From Variovorax paradoxus (GTDB taxonomy: Bacteria; Pseudomonadota; Gammaproteobacteria; Burkholderiales; Burkholderiaceae_C), in contig NZ_JAUSRN010000019.1 of NCBI RefSeq assembly GCF_030811855.1, forward strand, positions 1 to 64,000: 64,000 bases of DNA, written 5' to 3'. Every line of letters begins with the position of its first letter. The first letter of the stretch is position 1. A program made the translations under genes and the position numbers. Shown one piece after another: positions 9,160 through 18,855 of the stretch. The notes under the pieces are model-generated. The model made no database searches. It was not told the origin of the DNA and was given only the letters and a program-made list of their open reading frames with translations.

Positions 9160-9344
9160 GGGTTTTTGAGCACTTTGGGCTGACAGCGGCTATTGGAGCA
9201 GCGGTCGGCTCGGAGTGTCCACGAGTGCCGTAAAGATAAGTAAAGCCGCCATGCAAGGCCCATGCACCACCCACCGTGGCACGCGCCAAGGGGGATTTCA
9301 CCCCCTCGCTAAAATCGGCGCTCCACAGCCTCTGGATATACCCC

Positions 9345-9794
9345 ATGAACCGCTGCAAGAATCCCATGAATGCTCTCACTTTCATAGCGCTTTGCACAGT
9401 AGCTGCAACCCTTTTTTCCGTTGACGCAGCGGCCCAGGCCGACGTTCCCCGGCCGCAGACGCAAAACGAGTCGCTGGTGGGTGGACGCACCTTCCCCATC
9501 GGCACCCTGCGCGGCAAGTTCATGGTGACGAGTGCGCCCGACGTCGAGCTCGACGGCCACGCAGACCGCCTGGCGCCTGGTGCCCGCATCCGCAGCGAAC
9601 AGAACATGCTGGTGATGGCGGGCGCCATCGTCGGCCAGAAATACCTCGTGAACTACACGCGGGATGCCGCCGGCCTGCTGCGCGAGGTGTGGATCCTCAC
9701 GCCCAGCGAGGCGACGGCCAGCCGCGAGTCGCTGAACAAGCCGTTCCTGAACATCTGGCCGTTCACTTCGAACGACACCGTCAACACGCAATGA
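9345..9794 (+). CDS. Secreted hypothetical protein
   Basis: A 149-residue protein of unknown function. The N-terminus (NRCK, then a hydrophobic core LTFIALCTVAATLF and a VDAAAQA cleavage-like site) is a signal peptide. Starting at ATG 9345 supplies the basic N-region; ATG 9366 is an alternative. The mature part is acidic and Arg-rich, with a repeat-free NYTRDAAGLLREVWILTPSEA segment. A TAAAAT hexamer lies at 9310-9315, about 30 bases upstream, and could be the -10. It is not obviously tied to miaB downstream. Confidence 0.65.
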   Translation: MNRCKNPMNALTFIALCTVAATLFSVDAAAQADVPRPQTQNESLVGGRTFPIGTLRGKFMVTSAPDVELDGHADRLAPGARIRSEQNMLVMAGAIVGQKYLVNYTRDAAGLLREVWILTPSEATASRESLNKPFLNIWPFTSNDTVNTQ

Positions 9795-9801
9795 AGAAGC
9801 C

Positions 9802-9874
9802 GGCGGGCCGTTGCCCGCCGCGCCGCAGCGAGCAATAGCGCGCGCTGCATTTGGCCTTTCCGCAGCGGAAGGCC
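9802..9874 (+). repeat. Two hairpins between the secreted protein gene and miaB
   Basis: A perfect 7-bp stem (GGCGGGC/GCCCGCC, 9802-9819) is followed by a second stem (about 10 bp, 9853-9874) with one bulge. Neither has a following T-run, so they are not classical terminators. The second ends 13 bases before the miaB start and just before its GGAGAG ribosome site, so it could influence translation. Confidence 0.5.
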
Positions 9875-9887
9875 TGGAGAGCACCCC

Positions 9888-11252
9888 ATGAGCAAAAAAG
9901 TCTTTATCAAAACCTTCGGCTGCCAGATGAACGAGTACGACTCGGACAAGATGGCCGACGTGCTGAACGCCGCCGAGGGCTACGAGCCGACGCAGAACGT
10001 GGACGAGGCCGACCTCATCCTGTTCAACACCTGCTCGGTACGCGAGAAGGCGCAGGAAAAGGTGTTCTCCGACCTCGGCCGCGTGAAGCACCTGAAGGCA
10101 AAGGGCGTGAAGATCGGCGTGGGCGGCTGCGTGGCCAGCCAGGAGGGCGAAGCCATCATCGCGCGCGCGCCTTACGTCGACATCGTGTTCGGCCCGCAGA
10201 CACTGCACCGCCTGCCCGAAATGCTGAAGGACCGCGAGCGGCTGGAACGACCGCAGGTGGACATCAGCTTTCCCGAAATCGAGAAGTTCGACCACCTGCC
10301 CCCCGCGCGCGTCGAAGGCGTGACCGCGTTCGTATCGATCATGGAAGGCTGCTCCAAATATTGCAGCTACTGCGTGGTGCCCTACACGCGCGGCGAGGAA
10401 GTGAACCGGCCGCTGGACGACGTGCTGGTGGAGATTGCGGGCCTTGCCGACCAGGGCGTGCGCGAGGTCACGCTGCTGGGGCAGAACGTGAATGCCTACC
10501 GCGGGCGCATGGGCGACACGGCCGAGATCGCCGACTTCGCGCTCTTGATCGAATACGTGGCCGAGATCCCGGGCATCGAGCGCATCCGCTACACCACCAG
10601 CCACCCCAACGAGTTCACGCCGCGGCTGATCGAGGCCTATGCCAAGGTGCCACAGCTGGTGTCGCATCTGCACTTGCCGGTGCAGCACGGCAGCGACCGC
10701 ATCCTGATGGCCATGAAGCGCGGCTACACGGCCATGGAATACAAGAGCACGGTGCGCAAGCTGCGCGCCATCCGGCCCGAACTCGCGCTGTCGAGCGACT
10801 TCATCGTCGGCTTTCCGGGCGAGACCGACGAAGACTTCGCCAAGATGATGAAGCTGATCGACGACTGCCAGTTCGACAACAGCTTCAGCTTCATCTTCAG
10901 CCCGCGTCCCGGCACGCCGGCCGCCGCGCTGCACGACGACACGCCCCATGCGGTGAAGCTGGCTCGCCTGCAGACGCTGCAGCGCGTGATCGACGGCAAC
11001 GTGCGCCGCTTCGGCGACGCGCTGGTCGGCACCACGCAGCGCGTGCTGGTCGAAGGGGCTTCCCGCAAGGACGCGAACGAACTGATGGGCCGCACCGCGT
11101 GCAACCGGGTCGTCAACTTCGAAGGCGATGCGCGCCTCGTCGGACAGATGGCCGACCTGCGCATCACGCGCTCGCTGGCCTACACGCTGCGCGGCGAAGT
11201 GGCCACGCGCGAATCGTCGACGGTGCCGGCTCCCGCCGCGCTCGCCGCCTGA
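9888..11252 (+). CDS. miaB: tRNA-2-methylthio-N6-dimethylallyladenosine synthase MiaB
   Basis: A 454-residue radical-SAM methylthiotransferase acting on i6A37 of tRNAs. The N-terminal domain carries the auxiliary-cluster cysteines (in FGCQMNEYDSDKM, NTCSVREKA and GGCVASQEG). The radical-SAM motif CSKYCSYC is at about 157-164. A TRAM RNA-binding domain (VLVEGASRKD and following) ends the protein. Its TGA overlaps the glrK start by one base, so the two are probably co-transcribed. Confidence 0.96.
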   Translation: MSKKVFIKTFGCQMNEYDSDKMADVLNAAEGYEPTQNVDEADLILFNTCSVREKAQEKVFSDLGRVKHLKAKGVKIGVGGCVASQEGEAIIARAPYVDIVFGPQTLHRLPEMLKDRERLERPQVDISFPEIEKFDHLPPARVEGVTAFVSIMEGCSKYCSYCVVPYTRGEEVNRPLDDVLVEIAGLADQGVREVTLLGQNVNAYRGRMGDTAEIADFALLIEYVAEIPGIERIRYTTSHPNEFTPRLIEAYAKVPQLVSHLHLPVQHGSDRILMAMKRGYTAMEYKSTVRKLRAIRPELALSSDFIVGFPGETDEDFAKMMKLIDDCQFDNSFSFIFSPRPGTPAAALHDDTPHAVKLARLQTLQRVIDGNVRRFGDALVGTTQRVLVEGASRKDANELMGRTACNRVVNFEGDARLVGQMADLRITRSLAYTLRGEVATRESSTVPAPAALAA

Positions 11253-12679
11253 TGGCGAAACGGCCGTCGACGCGGGGCTCGTTCCAGCAGCTCCTTCTTT
11301 TCGCTTTCCTCTTGATCACCGCGCTCCTGGTGGGCGTGGCGTTGCGCTCGGTGTTCCAGTACGACGTGCTCATGACGCAAAGCCGCGACGCGGCCGCGCG
11401 TGCGCTGCGGCTTTCGGGCGCGGCCCAGTCGCTGGCCGAGCGCAGTGCGGCCATGGAGCGTGCCGGGCGCCAGTCGCTGGTGCTGAACGACGCCGTGCTG
11501 CGGCGCCGTTTCGACGATGCCGCGCGCGAGGCGCACCAGGTGCTCGAACGGCTTGAAAGAAACGGCCTTGCGCCTACGGGCATCGAGATGTGGCGCAGCC
11601 AGCTCGGCCTGATCGAGGGCTTGATGAGCGGCAGCCCCGATACCGCGCTGTCGCGCGAGAACAGCATGGCGATCCAGTTCCGCGATCTCGATACGCTCAA
11701 CACCAACATCGCGCAGCAGGCCCAGTTCCTCATCGAAATGCAGAACAACGCGCTCGCCAAGCGCATCGAGGACGCGCGCCGCCGGCTGATGCGCGAAGTG
11801 GTGGCAGCGAGCGTGCTTGCGGTGTCGCTGGCACTGGCTTTCGGCATCTGGCTCGCACGGCCGTTCAAGCGGCTCGAGCACGCCATCGTCGGGCTCGGCC
11901 AAAACCGGCTGGACGAACCAATCGACATCCGCGGCCCGGCCGACGTCCGACGCGTGTCGCAGCAACTCGAGTGGCTGCGCCTGCGGCTGACCGAACTGGA
12001 CGCCGACAAGGCCCGCTTCCTGCGCCATGTGTCGCACGAGCTCAAGACGCCGCTAGCCGCGCTGCGGGAAGGCGTTTCGCTGCTCGAAGACGGCGTGACG
12101 GGCCCGCTGAATCCGGCCCAGCTCGAAGTGGCGCAAATCCTCAACCAGAACACCGTGTCGCTGCAGGGGCAGATCGAGGCGCTGCTGCGCTTCAATGCGG
12201 CCGCCTTCGAGGCGCGCGAGCTGCGCCGCGAACGCACCGAGCTGCTGCCGCTTATCGAAGAGCAGATCGAAGCCCAGCGGCTGCAATGGCAGGCCCACGG
12301 GCTGCGCGTTCGCGCCGAAGGCGAGCCGCTTGCGCTCACGGTGGACCGCGTCAAGCTGGGTACCGCGGTGGCCAATCTGCTGTCGAATGCCATCCGTTAT
12401 TCGGCGCCGGGCGGCGTGATCAACATCACGGTGTCGAGCACGGCGGATTCGGCCTGCATCGATGTCAACGACGCCGGTCCGGGTATTGCCGAAAGCGACC
12501 GCGACCGGATTTTCGAGCCTTTCTACAGGGGCGAGCGCCAACCCGAGCATGCCGTCAAGGGTACGGGCATCGGTCTTTCCATCGTGCAGGAGTACATTGC
12601 TGCCCATGGAGGCCGCATCTCCCTGCAGCCAGGCGGGCCCGGCGCGCGCTTTCGCATCGAACTGCCGCGCACGGCCTGA
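11252..12679 (+). CDS. glrK: Sensor histidine kinase GlrK (QseE)
   Basis: A 475-residue membrane sensor. There are two transmembrane helices (about 13-33 and 183-203) flanking a periplasmic helical region, then HAMP. The phospho-acceptor is in FLRHVSHELKTPLAAL at about 253-268, and the ATPase has N-box NLLSNAIRYS, G1 DAGPGIAESD and G2 GTGIGLSIV. The order kinase - lipoprotein - sigma-54 activator matches glrK-qseG-glrR of Enterobacteria, which responds to envelope stress and controls the sRNA GlmY. The stimulus here is unknown. Confidence 0.88.
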   Translation: MAKRPSTRGSFQQLLLFAFLLITALLVGVALRSVFQYDVLMTQSRDAAARALRLSGAAQSLAERSAAMERAGRQSLVLNDAVLRRRFDDAAREAHQVLERLERNGLAPTGIEMWRSQLGLIEGLMSGSPDTALSRENSMAIQFRDLDTLNTNIAQQAQFLIEMQNNALAKRIEDARRRLMREVVAASVLAVSLALAFGIWLARPFKRLEHAIVGLGQNRLDEPIDIRGPADVRRVSQQLEWLRLRLTELDADKARFLRHVSHELKTPLAALREGVSLLEDGVTGPLNPAQLEVAQILNQNTVSLQGQIEALLRFNAAAFEARELRRERTELLPLIEEQIEAQRLQWQAHGLRVRAEGEPLALTVDRVKLGTAVANLLSNAIRYSAPGGVINITVSSTADSACIDVNDAGPGIAESDRDRIFEPFYRGERQPEHAVKGTGIGLSIVQEYIAAHGGRISLQPGGPGARFRIELPRTA

Positions 12680-12746
12680 TCCCTTCCTGAAGCTCCGCGA
12701 TCCCGGGCATCCACTGAAACACCGCCTCTTGTCTTTTTTTCGACCC

Positions 12747-13406
12747 ATGTTTTTTTCGTTCGTCCGCAGTTCGACCCTGTCCGGGGCGGTGGCCATGCCC
12801 TTCGTCCTGCTGCTGGCCGCCTGCACGACGCAGCCCAAGCCACCCGCCGAGGTCGATGCCCTGCCACCGCCGCCCCCGGCACCGCGCGTGGTACCGGTCG
12901 AGGCCGAACCCAAGGCCCCGGCCACCCAGCCGGCATCGCTCTTCACTCTGATGACCCAGGGGCCCGTGGCGGCCATGCTGGCTTACGCCGACAAGGTGCG
13001 ACCGCTGGGCGGCGCCGAGCTGACTGCTGAAATCACCCGTGCCGGCGATCCGGGCGATTCGCCCAGCGCGCAGATGCAGCTCGCGTTGCTGCTGGCGCAG
13101 ACGCGCGTTCCGGCCGACCTGGCGCGCGCCCTGGGCCTGCTGCAGCGCGTGATGTCCAACCCCTCGCCCGAAGCGCAGCCGCTGCAGCCGCTCGCGCGCG
13201 CGCTGGCCGCGCGCTACGTGGAGCAGCGCCGCGTCGAGGACGACCGCGACAAGCAGGTGCAGCAGCTGCGCGAGAGCCAGCGCCGCATCGACCAGCTCAA
13301 CGACCGCATCGAAGCACTGCGCGCCATCGAGCGCAGCTTTGCGCGCCCCAACAACGCGCCGGTGCCGACCCTGCCGGCACCCGGCGGAGCCAAGCCAAGC
13401 CCATGA
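12747..13406 (+). CDS. QseG-like lipoprotein
   Basis: A 219-residue predicted lipoprotein with lipobox LLAAC at about residues 23-27, followed by a proline-rich linker. The C-terminal third (about 165-200) is a charged helix with heptad-like spacing (RVEDDRDKQVQQLRESQRRI), probably coiled coil. It sits between glrK and glrR exactly where Enterobacteria carry qseG. QseG there is an outer-membrane lipoprotein that modulates GlrK; the same role is inferred from position and not from clear sequence identity. Confidence 0.7.
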   Translation: MFFSFVRSSTLSGAVAMPFVLLLAACTTQPKPPAEVDALPPPPPAPRVVPVEAEPKAPATQPASLFTLMTQGPVAAMLAYADKVRPLGGAELTAEITRAGDPGDSPSAQMQLALLLAQTRVPADLARALGLLQRVMSNPSPEAQPLQPLARALAARYVEQRRVEDDRDKQVQQLRESQRRIDQLNDRIEALRAIERSFARPNNAPVPTLPAPGGAKPSP

Positions 13407-13437
13407 AAATCCAGCGATCGCGGAAAGAGTCCCTCCG

Positions 13438-14826
<1,389 letters not shown>

Positions 14827-14835
14827 CGACGCCCC

Positions 14836-14848
14836 TAAGTCTTTGATT
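14836..14848 (-). promoter_or_regulatory. IHF-like site 1
   Basis: The minus strand reads AATCAAAGACTTA, a full match to the IHF consensus WATCAANNNNTTR. An AT-rich tract follows on the plus strand (14845-14864), as is usual for IHF sites. It sits between the two candidate GlrR sites. Confidence 0.5.
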
Positions 14849-14880
14849 AATAACGATATTTTTCATCGACCTCCGGCGCC

Positions 14881-14898
14881 TGTCGGGATTCGGCGACA
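14881..14898. promoter_or_regulatory. Candidate GlrR binding site, proximal (TGTC-N10-GACA)
   Basis: TGTCG-N8-CGACA, a perfect match to the TGTC-N10-GACA palindrome of enterobacterial GlrR. Its start lies 112 bp upstream of the -24 element, a normal distance for an enhancer site. The start of the distal site is 67 bp further upstream. Confidence 0.65.
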
Positions 14899-14960
14899 AA
14901 AACAGGGGTTTCGGGGCCTTCCAAACGGCCCCAGCCGCCAAAACTGCATCCAGATCTACG

Positions 14961-14973
14961 TAAGTCATTGATC
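14961..14973 (-). promoter_or_regulatory. IHF-like site 2
   Basis: The minus strand reads GATCAATGACTTA, 12 of 13 to the IHF consensus. It lies between the proximal enhancer and the promoter, where IHF usually bends DNA at sigma-54 promoters. Its plus-strand core TAAGTCATTGAT repeats site 1 (TAAGTCTTTGAT) at 11 of 12 positions, 125 bp apart. Confidence 0.5.
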
Positions 14974-14992
14974 TGAAAGCGTTTTTCCATGC

Positions 14993-15007
14993 TGGCACAG
15001 GGTTTGC
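14993..15007 (+). promoter_or_regulatory. Sigma-54 promoter (-24/-12) upstream of opgH
   Basis: TGGCACAGGGTTTGC has GG and GC exactly 10 bases apart, with the consensus TGGCAC and TTTGC blocks. Transcription would start near 15019, about 212 bases upstream of opgH. The upstream GlrR-like and IHF-like sites complete a classical enhancer-dependent promoter. Confidence 0.75.
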
Positions 15008-15019
15008 CCCTGTAATGGC

Positions 15020-15223
15020 ATGACAGCACTCACCAGCCCATCTTTCGCACTGCGCCAGCAGCGCGACGGCCTGCGTCAAAAGCAGTTTTCCCTCTCGCGG
15101 CCCCGTGCCGCGGGTCATTCGGCGGCCGCGCTCGCAAGTGCAGGCGGCGCCGAACCGGATTGCGTCATCAAGCGCTTTCCTGCCATTGGCGACACCCCTT
15201 CCCTCGACAAGCAACGTTGGTAA
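15020..15223 (+). CDS. Candidate small leader ORF before opgH (67 aa)
   Basis: An ATG at 15020 lies at the predicted sigma-54 transcription start, so the ORF would be leaderless. It runs 67 codons and ends with TAA 7 bases before the opgH ATG. The peptide is Ala/Ser/Arg-rich with no motif I recognise. Third-position GC by hand count is near 67%, apparently lower than neighbouring genes, which argues against coding. opgH itself lacks a clear ribosome site, which would fit translational coupling. It could equally be an untranslated leader. Confidence 0.3.
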   Translation: MTALTSPSFALRQQRDGLRQKQFSLSRPRAAGHSAAALASAGGAEPDCVIKRFPAIGDTPSLDKQRW

Positions 15224-15230
15224 ATCACAC

Positions 15231-17246
15231 ATGAAGCCAAACGACTTCTCCCAACTGAACGTGCTGACCGAAGCCGACTTTTCGCATCGCAGCCCGGTGC
15301 GCGAAGAACGCCATCCCAATGCCGTGACCGCTCCGCCGGTCAACCGCGGTTCCATGGCGCCCCGCCCCTGGCGCGGCTTCTGGAACAGCCTGGGCACCGC
15401 CGTGCTGGTCAAGCTCGGTGCCGGCGGCAAGCCCGAAACCGAAAGCGCCGAAGCCGGCGCACAGGTCAAGCAGCCATGGCAGCGTGCCGCGGCGCAGCGC
15501 CGCTTCGCGTTCATGGCGCTCACGCTGCTGAGCACCGTGATCGCGTCCGCGCTGTTTGCCGGCGTGCAACCCGACTACGACAACGTCTGGCTCGAATACG
15601 GCCAGATCGGCCTGTACGGCCTGCTTTCGGGCTGGGTCGTCACCGGCTTCGTCACGGCACTGATGGGCTTCTACGTCTCGGTACGCGGTGACAAGCACGC
15701 GCTCTCGGTCAAGCAGGTAGCCCACCACCCGATGAACCCCGAGGCACGCACCGCGATCATCATGCCGATCTGCAACGAAGACGTTGCCACGGTGTTCGCC
15801 GGCCTGCGCGCCACCTGCGAATCGGTAGCCTCCACCGGCCACGCGAAGCAGTTCGACGTGTTCGTGCTGTCCGACAGCTACAACCCCGAGACCGCCGCCG
15901 CCGAGCGCGCTGCCTGGGAAGATCTGCGCGCCGCACTGGCCGACAGCCCGAACCAGCCGCAGGTCGAGGTCTACTACCGCCTGCGCACCCGCCGCACGCA
16001 CCGCAAGGCCGGCAACGTGGCCGACTTCTGCCGCCGCTGGGGCAAGGACTACCGCTACATGGTCGTGCTCGATGCCGACTCCGTGATGAGCGGCGACTGC
16101 CTGACCTCGATGGTCAAGCTGATGGAAGCCAACCCGACCGCCGGCATCATCCAGACCGCCACCCAGGCCATCGGCCACGTGACGCTGCATGCCCGCGCTC
16201 AGCAATTCGCCTCCCGCGTGACGGGCCGCCTGTTCACGCTGGGCATGCAGTTCTGGCAACTGGGCGAATCGCACTACTGGGGCCACAACGCGATCATCCG
16301 CGTCGAGCCCTTCATGAAGCATTGCGCACTGGCGCCCATCAAGGGCACCGGCGGCATGTCGGGCGGCATCATGTCGCACGACTTCGTGGAAGCCGCGCTG
16401 ATGCGCCGCGCCGGCTACAACGTGTGGCTCTGCGCCGACCTGGTTGGCAGCTACGAACAGCAACCGCCGGACCTGCTGGCCGAACTGCAGCGCGACCGCC
16501 GCTGGTGCCAGGGCAACCTGCAGAACGCCCGCCTGATGGCCGAGCCCGGCATTCACCCGGTGCACCGCGCGATGTTCGTGACCGGCACCATGGCGTATGT
16601 CTCGGCACCGCTGTGGCTCGCATTCCTGACGCTCGGCACCGCGCTGTGGCTGAGCGGCTCGAGCCTGATCTCCAGCTGGAGCGTGCTGCCGGCGGAACTG
16701 GCCGGCCTGTGGGTCTGGACGCTGTGCCTCTTGTTCCTCCCCCGCGTGCTCGGCATTGCCGCCGTGCTCATGCGCGGCGAGCAACGTCAGTACGGCGGCC
16801 TCTGGGGCCTGGTGAAGAGCTCGATGCTCGAAAGCGGCCTGGCCATCGTGCAAGCACCCGTTCGCATGCTGGCCCACTCGCTGTTCGTGCTGGTCGCCCT
16901 CACCGGCATCAAGCTCGACTGGAAGTCGCCCCCGCGCGAGGCCGCTGCCGTGCCTTGGAAGGTTGCCGTGTCGCAGCTCGCTCCCATGAGCGTCGTGGTC
17001 GGTGCGCTGGCCCTGGGCGTTGCAATGATCGACCCGAGCGCGCTGATCTGGCTCATGCCCGTCGGCCTGCCGCTGCTGCTGGCCATTCCGCTCACGGTGC
17101 TGACCAGCCAGATCGCTCTGGGCACGTCGCTGCGTGACCGCGGGTTCCTGCTGATTCCCGAGGAATCGCGTTCGCCCGCCGTGCTGCGCCGCGCCTGGAT
17201 GCATGCGCTGCGCCTGGCGCGCCCCGCAGCGCTGGCAACGGCCTGA
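15231..17246 (+). CDS. opgH: Glucans biosynthesis glucosyltransferase OpgH (MdoH)
   Basis: A 671-residue inner-membrane glycosyltransferase that builds the beta-1,2 backbone of osmoregulated periplasmic glucans. The GT2-type catalytic core has IIMPICNED, VLSDS, the metal-binding VLDADS and the product-site motif QRDRRWCQGN. Two transmembrane helices precede the core and a group of helices follows. It is shorter than E. coli OpgH (847 residues), lacking much of both termini. No opgG lies beside it. The upstream region suggests control by GlrR and sigma-54. Confidence 0.92.
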   Translation: MKPNDFSQLNVLTEADFSHRSPVREERHPNAVTAPPVNRGSMAPRPWRGFWNSLGTAVLVKLGAGGKPETESAEAGAQVKQPWQRAAAQRRFAFMALTLLSTVIASALFAGVQPDYDNVWLEYGQIGLYGLLSGWVVTGFVTALMGFYVSVRGDKHALSVKQVAHHPMNPEARTAIIMPICNEDVATVFAGLRATCESVASTGHAKQFDVFVLSDSYNPETAAAERAAWEDLRAALADSPNQPQVEVYYRLRTRRTHRKAGNVADFCRRWGKDYRYMVVLDADSVMSGDCLTSMVKLMEANPTAGIIQTATQAIGHVTLHARAQQFASRVTGRLFTLGMQFWQLGESHYWGHNAIIRVEPFMKHCALAPIKGTGGMSGGIMSHDFVEAALMRRAGYNVWLCADLVGSYEQQPPDLLAELQRDRRWCQGNLQNARLMAEPGIHPVHRAMFVTGTMAYVSAPLWLAFLTLGTALWLSGSSLISSWSVLPAELAGLWVWTLCLLFLPRVLGIAAVLMRGEQRQYGGLWGLVKSSMLESGLAIVQAPVRMLAHSLFVLVALTGIKLDWKSPPREAAAVPWKVAVSQLAPMSVVVGALALGVAMIDPSALIWLMPVGLPLLLAIPLTVLTSQIALGTSLRDRGFLLIPEESRSPAVLRRAWMHALRLARPAALATA

Positions 17247-17278
17247 TGATTCACTGATGCGCAGAAGCGCGTCGCAAT

Positions 17279-17308
17279 AAAAAAGCCGGCCACTGGGCCG
17301 GCTTTTTT
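17279..17308. terminator. Bidirectional rho-independent terminator
   Basis: A perfect 7-bp GC stem (GCCGGCC/GGCCGGC) with a 4-base loop is flanked by A-runs on the left and T-runs on the right. It can end opgH on the plus strand and ffh on the minus strand. Confidence 0.9.
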
Positions 17309-17350
17309 AATGGAGCGGCTGCCAGGCAGCAGCCATCCCTCTATATATAA

Positions 17351-18739
17351 CTAGAACGGCAGCTTCGGTCCGCCTGGGCCACCCATGCCGCCCATCCCCT
17401 TCATGCCACCCATGCGCTTCATCATCTTCATGAGGCCGCCGCCCTTCATCTTCTTCATCATGCCCTGCATCTGCTCGAATTCGTTGAGCAGGCGGTTCAC
17501 TTCCTGAACCTGCACGCCAGCGCCGGCCGCGATGCGGCGCTTGCGCGTGGCCTTGAGCAGTTCGGGCTTGCGGCGCTCCAGCGGCGTCATGCTCTGGATG
17601 ATCCCTTCCTTGCGGCGGATGTCGCGCTCGGCGCGGGTCATGTCGGCTTCGGTGGCCTTGGCGGCCATCTGCTGCGGCAGCTTGTCCATGAGGCTGGAGA
17701 GCCCGCCCATCTGCTTCATCTGCTGCAGCTGACCGAGAAAGTCGTTCAGGTCGAAGCCCGCGCCGCTCTTGACCTTGGCCGCGAGCTTCTGCGCCGCCGC
17801 CACGTCGACACCGGCCGTGACCTGCTCGACCAACGCGACGATGTCGCCCATGCCCAGGATGCGGCCCGCATGGCGCTCGGCGTCGAACACCTCGAGACCG
17901 TCGATCTTCTCGCTGGTGCCGGCAAACTTGATCGGCACGCCCGTGACCTGCCGCACCGACAGCGCCGCGCCACCGCGCGAATCGCCATCGGTCTTGGTCA
18001 GGATGATGCCGGTGAGCGGCAGCGCGTCCTTGAAGGCCTTGGCGGTGTTGATCGCGTCCTGGCCTTGCATCGCATCGACCACGAACAGGGTTTCGACCGG
18101 ATCGAGCGCTCCGTGCAGCTGCTTGATTTCGGTCATCAGCACCTCGTCGATGGCCAGGCGGCCTGCGGTGTCGACCAGCAGCACGTCGAAGAAGTGGCGC
18201 TTGGCGTGGTCGAGCGCGGCGCGTGCGATGTCGAGCGGCTTCTGGTCCGGCGTACTCGGGAACCATTCGGCGCCGGCCTGCTTCGTGACCATCTTCAGCT
18301 GCTCGATGGCGGCGGGACGATAGACGTCGCCCGACACGGTGAGTACCTTTTTCTTGCGCTTCTCGATCAGGTGCTTGGCCAGCTTGGCGGTGGTGGTGGT
18401 CTTGCCCGCGCCCTGCAGGCCGGCCATGAGGATCACGGCGGGCGGCTGGGCTGCGAGGTTGATGTCGGACACGCCCTCGCCCATGGTGGCGGCGAGTTCG
18501 CGGTTCACGATGCCGACCAGCGCCTGGCCCGGCTTGAGGGAGCCCAGCACTTCCTGGCCGAGCGACTTCTCTTTTACTCGCGCCACGAAGTCGCGCACCA
18601 CGGGCAGCGCCACGTCGGCCTCGAGCAGCGCCATGCGCACTTCGCGCAGCATGTCTTGCACATTGCTTTCGGTGATGCGCGCCTGGCCGCTCATCGTCTT
18701 GACGAGGCGGGAAAACTTTTCTGTGAGGGCGGTGGCCAT
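17351..18739 (-). CDS. ffh: Signal recognition particle GTPase Ffh
   Basis: A 462-residue SRP protein that targets nascent membrane proteins. It has an N-terminal helical bundle (ATALTEKFSRLVKTM), a G domain with LQGAGKTTTTAKLAKHL, DTAGRLAIDE and TKTDGDSRGG, and a methionine-rich M domain at the C-terminus ending in Gly/Met repeats. The start ATG at 18739 gives the canonical N-terminus; longer readings to 18961 have no family support. It is divergent from the cytochrome assembly gene and ends at a shared terminator. Confidence 0.96.
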   Translation of the reverse strand: MATALTEKFSRLVKTMSGQARITESNVQDMLREVRMALLEADVALPVVRDFVARVKEKSLGQEVLGSLKPGQALVGIVNRELAATMGEGVSDINLAAQPPAVILMAGLQGAGKTTTTAKLAKHLIEKRKKKVLTVSGDVYRPAAIEQLKMVTKQAGAEWFPSTPDQKPLDIARAALDHAKRHFFDVLLVDTAGRLAIDEVLMTEIKQLHGALDPVETLFVVDAMQGQDAINTAKAFKDALPLTGIILTKTDGDSRGGAALSVRQVTGVPIKFAGTSEKIDGLEVFDAERHAGRILGMGDIVALVEQVTAGVDVAAAQKLAAKVKSGAGFDLNDFLGQLQQMKQMGGLSSLMDKLPQQMAAKATEADMTRAERDIRRKEGIIQSMTPLERRKPELLKATRKRRIAAGAGVQVQEVNRLLNEFEQMQGMMKKMKGGGLMKMMKRMGGMKGMGGMGGPGGPKLPF

Positions 18740-18843
18740 GAAAGAGATGCCTTGCTGCCCGCCGGGGCGGGTCATTGGAAAGTCGGAAACTGGAGATCGG
18801 CCGGTTACTGCGACACGGAGAAAGTGCGCACGCCTGGGGGAGA

Positions 18844-18849
18844 TAAACT
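18844..18849 (+). promoter_or_regulatory. -10-like TAAACT next to cytochrome assembly gene start
   Basis: TAAACT (4/6 to TATAAT) lies 6 bases before the ATG at 18856 with no ribosome site between. It suggests a leaderless transcript. Confidence 0.35.
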
Positions 18850-18855
18850 CTACCG

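Noticed and set aside
17281..17308. Possible small RNA ending at this hairpin
   Set aside because: No promoter is visible between opgH and the hairpin. It is explained as the shared terminator of opgH and ffh.
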